A program made the translations under genes and the position numbers. From an uncultured Prevotella sp. (GTDB taxonomy: Bacteria; Bacteroidota; Bacteroidia; Bacteroidales; Bacteroidaceae): DNA of 31,872 nucleotides. The DNA is taken from the NCBI GenBank assembly GCA_934196725.1, contig CAKPWR010000031.1, forward strand, positions 1 to 31,872, in the 5' to 3' direction. Under the pieces are notes generated by a model. It saw only the letters and a list, made by a program, of their open reading frames with translations. It had not been told where the DNA came from and ran no database searches. Positions 31,666-31,872 of this stretch are shown here, piece by piece (positions within the stretch are counted from its first letter, which is position 1; the number at the start of each line of letters is the position of its first letter).

Positions 31666-31872
31666 TTAGTCAGCCAACTTAGCCTTCAAGAACTCACGGT
31701 TCAAGCGAGCGATGTTAGCGATAGACTCGTTCTTAGGACAAACTGCCTCGCAAGCACGAGTGTTTGTACAGTTACCGAAGCCGAGCTCATCCATACGTGC
31801 AATCATCTTCTTAGCACGGGCAGCAGCCTCTACACGACCCTGTGGGAGAAGTGCCAACTGGCTAACCTTTGA
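31666..31872 (-). CDS. sdhB: Succinate dehydrogenase/fumarate reductase iron-sulfur subunit, C-terminal part
   Basis: The frame enters from the right edge of the window and ends at 31666, giving 68 residues starting SKVSQLALLPQGRVEAAARA. The segment GFGNCTNTRACEAVCPKN carries the C-terminal ferredoxin-like cysteine motif of SdhB/FrdB, followed by ANIARLNREFLKAKL. This subunit passes electrons between the flavin subunit and the quinone site; in anaerobic Bacteroidales it usually serves fumarate reduction. Whether it should be called sdhB or frdB cannot be decided here. The start codon and the other subunits lie outside. Confidence 0.9.
   Translation of the reverse strand, partial: SKVSQLALLPQGRVEAAARAKKMIARMDELGFGNCTNTRACEAVCPKNESIANIARLNREFLKAKLAD

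Noticed and set aside
1..31872. tRNA and rRNA genes
   Set aside because: I saw no T-loop, anticodon-arm or rRNA consensus on either strand, though I could not run a dedicated search.

Overview
The window looks like chromosome from a Bacteroidales gut bacterium, most likely Prevotella/Segatella (inferred). Gene starts are repeatedly preceded by the Bacteroidetes promoter box TAnnTTTG, in the best cases with TTTG 19-20 bp upstream. Few genes have a Shine-Dalgarno site. A BspA-like leucine-rich repeat protein, PG_1098-type methyltransferase, DUF2851 protein and AAA/DUF4143 ATPase are all typical of the group.

Layout. 1-728 is the incomplete end of a HIRAN-like gene on the minus strand, followed by a repeat-rich gap and a plus-strand outer-membrane protein gene (1492-2175). 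A minus-strand housekeeping cluster follows: dapB, lepB, a second S26-family protein lacking the catalytic residues, and a WbqC-family gene (6082 down to 2237). A plus-strand block carries a thioesterase, a DUF2851 protein, dprA and dusB (6391-10825). A compact AT-rich minus-strand operon (12513-10877) holds a small antitoxin-like gene, a GNAT acetyltransferase, a secreted protein and an EVE-domain protein. Then come ybeY, coaD and ruvB (minus), a bile acid:sodium symporter-family gene (plus), and ctp (S41 protease), parE, a GNAT-like protein and a CE7 acetyl esterase (all minus).

23.0-29.6 kb is accessory. It holds a decayed paralogue of a PRiA4-type gene, a truncated HigA-like antitoxin, an ORF6N protein, a BspA-like protein preceded by a candidate ~400-nt structured RNA, the intact PRiA4-type gene, and an AAA/DUF4143 ATPase behind three direct repeats spaced exactly 33 bp. 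The window ends with a THUMP-like methyltransferase, a 750-bp palindrome-rich gap, and the C-terminal part of the succinate dehydrogenase/fumarate reductase iron-sulfur subunit.

The most unusual feature is the intergenic DNA. At least four repeat families that differ in sequence (GTGAAGA-type, AAAGTTC-type, TTAACAG-type, AATTTAT/TTATTAA-type) all have a period of about 7 bp. They often run from the stop codon of one gene to the start codon of the next, frequently as inverted arms around a short core. Two of these families are also embedded in frame inside the WbqC gene. Three separate REP-like palindrome families and a 130-bp nested palindrome add to this. The functions of these elements cannot be read from the sequence.
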